From Nostoc parmelioides FACHB-3921 (GTDB lineage: Bacteria; Cyanobacteriota; Cyanobacteriia; Cyanobacteriales; Nostocaceae): a DNA stretch of 64,000 nt. The DNA lies in assembly GCF_014696625.1 (NCBI RefSeq), contig NZ_JACJQL010000016.1, forward strand, positions 1 to 64,000. The letters run 5' to 3'. Positions within the stretch are counted from its first letter, which is position 1, and each line of letters opens with the position of its first letter. The notes beneath the pieces were generated by a model. It saw only the letters and a program-made list of their open reading frames with translations, was not told the origin of the DNA and did no database searches. Below, piece by piece: positions 60,732 through 64,000 of the stretch. Position numbers and translations under genes: made by a program.

Positions 60732-61739
60732 TTATGAATTACCTATGACTACAGGTTGTGGTCTTTGAGACGGAGGACGCATTTCTAAGCCAAGTAGGTT
60801 GAGCATTTCCTGATCAGCATCGTAATCTGGACAAGGTGTTGTCACCGTCAGCATTTTATTATCGTCGCTGGAAAAGATGGAATTTGCTCCTGCCATAAAA
60901 CAAAAGGCTTGTTCCACTTGAGAAAGTCTCGCCCTACCAGCACTTAAACGCACATCCGATGTGGGCATAACTATACGTGCAGTTGCAATCATTCTGACTA
61001 CATCCCAAACAGGTACATCTGGTTGATCTTCTAGAGGTGTGCCTTCTACTTGGGAGAGAATATTAATTGGTACGGATTCTGGATGAGGATTGAGGGTGGC
61101 TAAGGTTTGTAACATTGCCACACGGTCATCAATGCTTTCACCTAAACCGAGAATGCCGCCAGAACATACGGTAACATTAGTCTGCCGAACATTTTCGATG
61201 GTGTTTAGGCGATCGCCATAAGTTCTCGTGGTAATAATAGTGCTGTAGTAGTCAGAGGATGTATCTAAGTTATGGTTATAAGCGTACAATCCTGCTGTCT
61301 CCAACTTTTTGGCTTGGTCGGCTGTCAGCATTCCCAGAGTACAGCACACTTCTAAACCCATGTCTGTGACATCTTTGACCATTTCTAGCACTCGGTCAAA
61401 TTGAGAATTATCTCGCACTTCCCGCCAAGCCGCACCCATACAAACACGACTGACACCCTTTTGTTTAGCGTTTTGGGCAATTTCCACAACCGTTTGCTTA
61501 TCCAGAAGTGCTTGGGGTTTAACTTCAGTTTGATAACGAGAAGACTGGGCGCAGTAACTACAATCTTCTGGACACCCGCCTGTTTTAATCGATATCAGCT
61601 TACATACTTGTATTTGTTTAGGATTATGAAATTGCCGATGTACACTAGCAGCTTGATAAATCAACTCTAGCAATGGCGTATCATATACTGCGCGAATCTC
61701 TGCTTTCTGCCAATCGTAGCGTATTCTTCCCACCGACAT
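60732..61739 (-). CDS. bioB: Biotin synthase
   Basis: The 335-residue radical-SAM enzyme inserts sulfur into dethiobiotin. The [4Fe-4S] cysteines are C56, C60 and C63 in [12 protein letters not shown]. The YNHNLDTS segment and the R-x-SAGR end-block ([10 protein letters not shown]) complete the family set, including residues for the [2Fe-2S] cluster. No other bio gene is adjacent. Confidence 0.97.
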   Translation of the reverse strand: MSVGRIRYDWQKAEIRAVYDTPLLELIYQAASVHRQFHNPKQIQVCKLISIKTGGCPEDCSYCAQSSRYQTEVKPQALLDKQTVVEIAQNAKQKGVSRVCMGAAWREVRDNSQFDRVLEMVKDVTDMGLEVCCTLGMLTADQAKKLETAGLYAYNHNLDTSSDYYSTIITTRTYGDRLNTIENVRQTNVTVCSGGILGLGESIDDRVAMLQTLATLNPHPESVPINILSQVEGTPLEDQPDVPVWDVVRMIATARIVMPTSDVRLSAGRARLSQVEQAFCFMAGANSIFSSDDNKMLTVTTPCPDYDADQEMLNLLGLEMRPPSQRPQPVVIGNS

Positions 61740-61782
61740 CAGTATAGTATCCTTATTTCAGTATTAGGGACTGGGGACTGGG

Positions 61783-61815
61783 CTATTACAGTCAACAGTC
61801 AACAGTCAACAATCA
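61783..61815. repeat. GTCAACA heptamer repeat
   Basis: About four AGTCAAC units lie in the 84-bp spacer between the leftward methyltransferase and bioB genes. Confidence 0.85.
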
Positions 61816-61823
61816 AACCAATC

Positions 61824-62564
61824 TTAAAACCGTAGCTTGTACAAATCAAAGAACTCCCCTGGTTGTCGTCCAACTACTTTAGCACCAGCCGCGCTAATTA
61901 TTTTTTCCCACTCGGTGACAGGTTCTAGAAACACTTCCGCGCCCAAGTAAGTTTCTAACACCGCCCAGTCTTCAGCTTGAGGGTGTGCGGCGTTGAGGAT
62001 ATCAAAAACAAAATGTCCATCTGGTTTGAGTACACGCTTCACGGCTTGTAACACAGATGTCCAATATTCCAGGGGAAAATAGCAACTGAATCCTGTAGCG
62101 ATCGCTAGATCAAAATAAGCTGATGTGTATTTTAGCTGATGGGCTGCCCCTAATTCCACGCCTTTGAATAACTTGGAGTTCAACTGGGAACCACGAGAAT
62201 TAAGGGTATCTCGCGCTACATTACTTATTTCTTGCCCATAAAAAAATGCTTGCCAATCTCGCCAAGGATAAATCAAAAAACTAACTCCACAACCAATATC
62301 CAAACAGTGCTGATTTTTTTGGGGTTGAGCAATTTCCCAGAAAGGAGAAGCAATCTTTCCTGCCAATATGCCAGAAACCCATTCTCGATAAATCGGCATT
62401 TCCTGAACTTCTGCTGGTAGTTCCAAAGTTTGATTTTGATACTGTTGGTTAAAGCGATATGCTACCTGGGCTACCCTTTGTTGCCATTTATCTGAACGAT
62501 TGATGTTGTCTATGTAAGGATTTGGTGAAGTAGACAGATGGCTTTGAGACGACTTTTGAGACAT
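61824..62564 (-). CDS. Class I SAM-dependent methyltransferase
   Basis: The 246-residue cytosolic protein has the SAM-binding motif I (HCLDIGCGVSFLIYPW, about residues 85-100), an acidic motif II region (FYGQEIS) and post-motif VLKPDGHFVFDILN. The substrate is not evident. It begins with a Ser-rich tail of 20 residues. It precedes bioB on the same strand, with repeats between, so a link to biotin is not implied. Confidence 0.85.
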   Translation of the reverse strand: MSQKSSQSHLSTSPNPYIDNINRSDKWQQRVAQVAYRFNQQYQNQTLELPAEVQEMPIYREWVSGILAGKIASPFWEIAQPQKNQHCLDIGCGVSFLIYPWRDWQAFFYGQEISNVARDTLNSRGSQLNSKLFKGVELGAAHQLKYTSAYFDLAIATGFSCYFPLEYWTSVLQAVKRVLKPDGHFVFDILNAAHPQAEDWAVLETYLGAEVFLEPVTEWEKIISAAGAKVVGRQPGEFFDLYKLRF

Positions 62565-62855
62565 TAGGGCTACAAGACTCCTGAAATTTATTGTGATTAC
62601 AAAGTAGAATTAGACAAACTATTTAATCAAGGTGAGTTTTCTCAAAGAAAGTGTTTATGTGAAGGGTGTAAGATTTTTCTGCAAAAAATTCTTGTTTGAG
62701 CTAACCGAAGAGCCTTTTGGATGGTAAAAGTGAGAAAAATCTGACTACTGAATACAATAATATGGGCAGACTTTTTTGTTTGGCAGTCCCTCACAATTAG
62801 GAATTAGTAGTTATTTGCTTCGTCAGGAATTAAGACTCAGGACTCAAGACTCTCT
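62565..62855. other. Divergent promoter region
   Basis: The 291-bp spacer between the divergent methyltransferase and kinase genes is AT-rich and has a short GACTCAGGACTCAAGACTC heptamer repeat just before the kinase start. No gene is seen. Confidence 0.55.
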
Positions 62856-64000
62856 ATGTTAGCAGGCAAAATTTTACAGGGTGGAAAATACACCCTCATC
62901 CAAGAAGTAGGACGTGGTGGCTTTGGCATTACGTTTAAAGCTACTCATCATTACTTAGGACATGAGGTAGTGATGAAAACCATCAACGAACGGCTACGCC
63001 AACACCCTGATTTTGCAAAGTTTGAGCGTCAGTTCCAAGATGAAGCCAGAAGACTCGCCACTTGTATCCATCCTAATATTGTCAGGGTAAGTGATTTTTT
63101 TGTTGAGGATGGATTACCTTACATGGTAATGGAGTATATCCCTGGAGAAACCTTAGGAGATGCTTTTGTTTTACCGGCCATACCTTTACCAGAAGAAACT
63201 GCAATTCATTACATCCGCCAAATTGGGGCAGCATTGCAGGTAGTACACAACAATGGTTTGCTGCACCGGGATGTTAAACCAGATAATATCATCCTCCGTC
63301 AAGGTACACAGGAAGTAGTCTTGATTGATTTTGGCATTGCCCGCGAATTTAATAGCGGTGTGCGTCAAACTCACACAGGACTAGTATCTGAGGGGTACGC
63401 CCCCATCGAACAATATTTAACTCAAGCACCGCGCACACCCGCGACTGATGTTTATGGTTTAGCGGCAACTTTGTATGCACTGTTAACAGGACAAGTTCCC
63501 TTACCAGCATTATTGCGCGATCGCGAACAAATGCCAGCCCCCCGCGAACTACAACCCCACCTGAGTGCAGCCGTAAATCAAGCCGTTATGCGTGGTATGG
63601 CTGTAGAATCTCGCTTCCGTCCCCCAAGCGTTACCGAATGGCTACAACTACTACCAGGTAGCGGCATCAATTCGCCAATTCACGCATTACCTACTCACGC
63701 AGTGCCAACCATCGATTTGTCTGTGCATCTGCAAGAAAAGTTTTCTGGTGCTAAAACATCCGGTAGTCTTAAAAAACCATCGCCCCTGAAAAATATCGCC
63801 TTAATAGCTCAAAAGTCTGGCACTTCTCAAGTCTTCCTGGGTGTCATCATAGCTGTGGTTGCTGCCGCCGCAGGATTTAGTGCCACCAGCCTGTTTTCCC
63901 GCTCTTGGACACAGCCATCGGCAAAACCACTGTTTGAAGACCGCCCAATGGTACCAGTAGGCGGAAAACCTCAAGTTGATTCTAGTCAAGAGCGAGATAA
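62856..64000 (+). CDS. Serine/threonine protein kinase, membrane-bound (3' end outside window)
   Basis: The frame stays open for 381 codons to the window edge. It is a PknB-type kinase: glycine loop [12 protein letters not shown] lysine in EVVMKTIN, catalytic loop [19 protein letters not shown] and [11 protein letters not shown] single membrane helix ([18 protein letters not shown]) at about residues 325-345 follows, then the start of an extracytoplasmic part that is cut off. Such kinases could feed FHA proteins like the PBP1A in this window, but no direct link is shown. Confidence 0.93.
   Translation, partial: MLAGKILQGGKYTLIQEVGRGGFGITFKATHHYLGHEVVMKTINERLRQHPDFAKFERQFQDEARRLATCIHPNIVRVSDFFVEDGLPYMVMEYIPGETLGDAFVLPAIPLPEETAIHYIRQIGAALQVVHNNGLLHRDVKPDNIILRQGTQEVVLIDFGIAREFNSGVRQTHTGLVSEGYAPIEQYLTQAPRTPATDVYGLAATLYALLTGQVPLPALLRDREQMPAPRELQPHLSAAVNQAVMRGMAVESRFRPPSVTEWLQLLPGSGINSPIHALPTHAVPTIDLSVHLQEKFSGAKTSGSLKKPSPLKNIALIAQKSGTSQVFLGVIIAVVAAAAGFSATSLFSRSWTQPSAKPLFEDRPMVPVGGKPQVDSSQERD

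Overview
This window comes from a filamentous, heterocyst-type cyanobacterium of the Nostoc/Anabaena group. The evidence is: the 5' end of psbA (D1 protein) at the left edge, petL of the cytochrome b6f complex, a HetP-family gene, very many GCGATCGC (HIP1) octamers, and heptamer-type tandem repeats (such as repeated GTCAACA) between genes. The species cannot be fixed from the sequence alone.

The first 43 kb is mostly chromosomal housekeeping: psbA (partial), type 2 isopentenyl-diphosphate isomerase, SppA, an MMADHC-like protein, ExbB, a sensor kinase co-transcribed with a PstS-like lipoprotein, a peptide-type ABC permease, apt, a DUF3038/DUF4335 pair, an FHA-PBP1A, lspA and bioY. These are followed by pstS-pstC-pstA-pstB behind a PHO box, and by trmFO. 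From about 24.5 to 28.5 kb lies what looks like an electrophile or aldehyde detoxification unit: a TetR regulator, tautomerase, thioesterase, GST and a decayed patatin gene, with three matching GACC-N4-GGTY operators, plus a YqhD-like aldehyde reductase. Then come a PAS-Crp/Fnr regulator, fda, a lipoprotein serpin, the divergent hopanoid pair hpnB/shc, a receiver-only response regulator, a DUF4332 protein, a second TetR gene and a pair of M16 peptidase genes.

From about 43.1 to 57.9 kb lies the most unusual region, an apparent ribosomally made peptide (RiPP) locus. Five tandem, near-identical small genes encode peptides with double-glycine leaders. A sixth divergent precursor follows, and a seventh leader-like peptide precedes them. 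Downstream on the same strand are an APH-fold kinase and a HopA1-family protein, the enzyme pair known from class V lanthipeptide pathways, and then a HetP-family gene. On the opposite strand are a PpiC-like isomerase, an HlyD adaptor, a C39-peptidase ABC exporter with an N-terminal cyclic-nucleotide-like domain, and an HTH protein; a second isomerase lies further out. The predicted cores contain no cysteine, so ordinary lanthionine rings are impossible. Each of the five repeat genes is preceded by the same hairpin.

The last 6 kb returns to housekeeping: aroB, a Uma2 nuclease-like protein, petL (31 codons), bioB, a methyltransferase and the first 381 codons of a membrane Ser/Thr protein kinase that runs off the right edge. 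Dispersed repeats include a 135-bp MITE-like element with a TAA target duplication and a 120-bp foldback repeat with further copies in the window.
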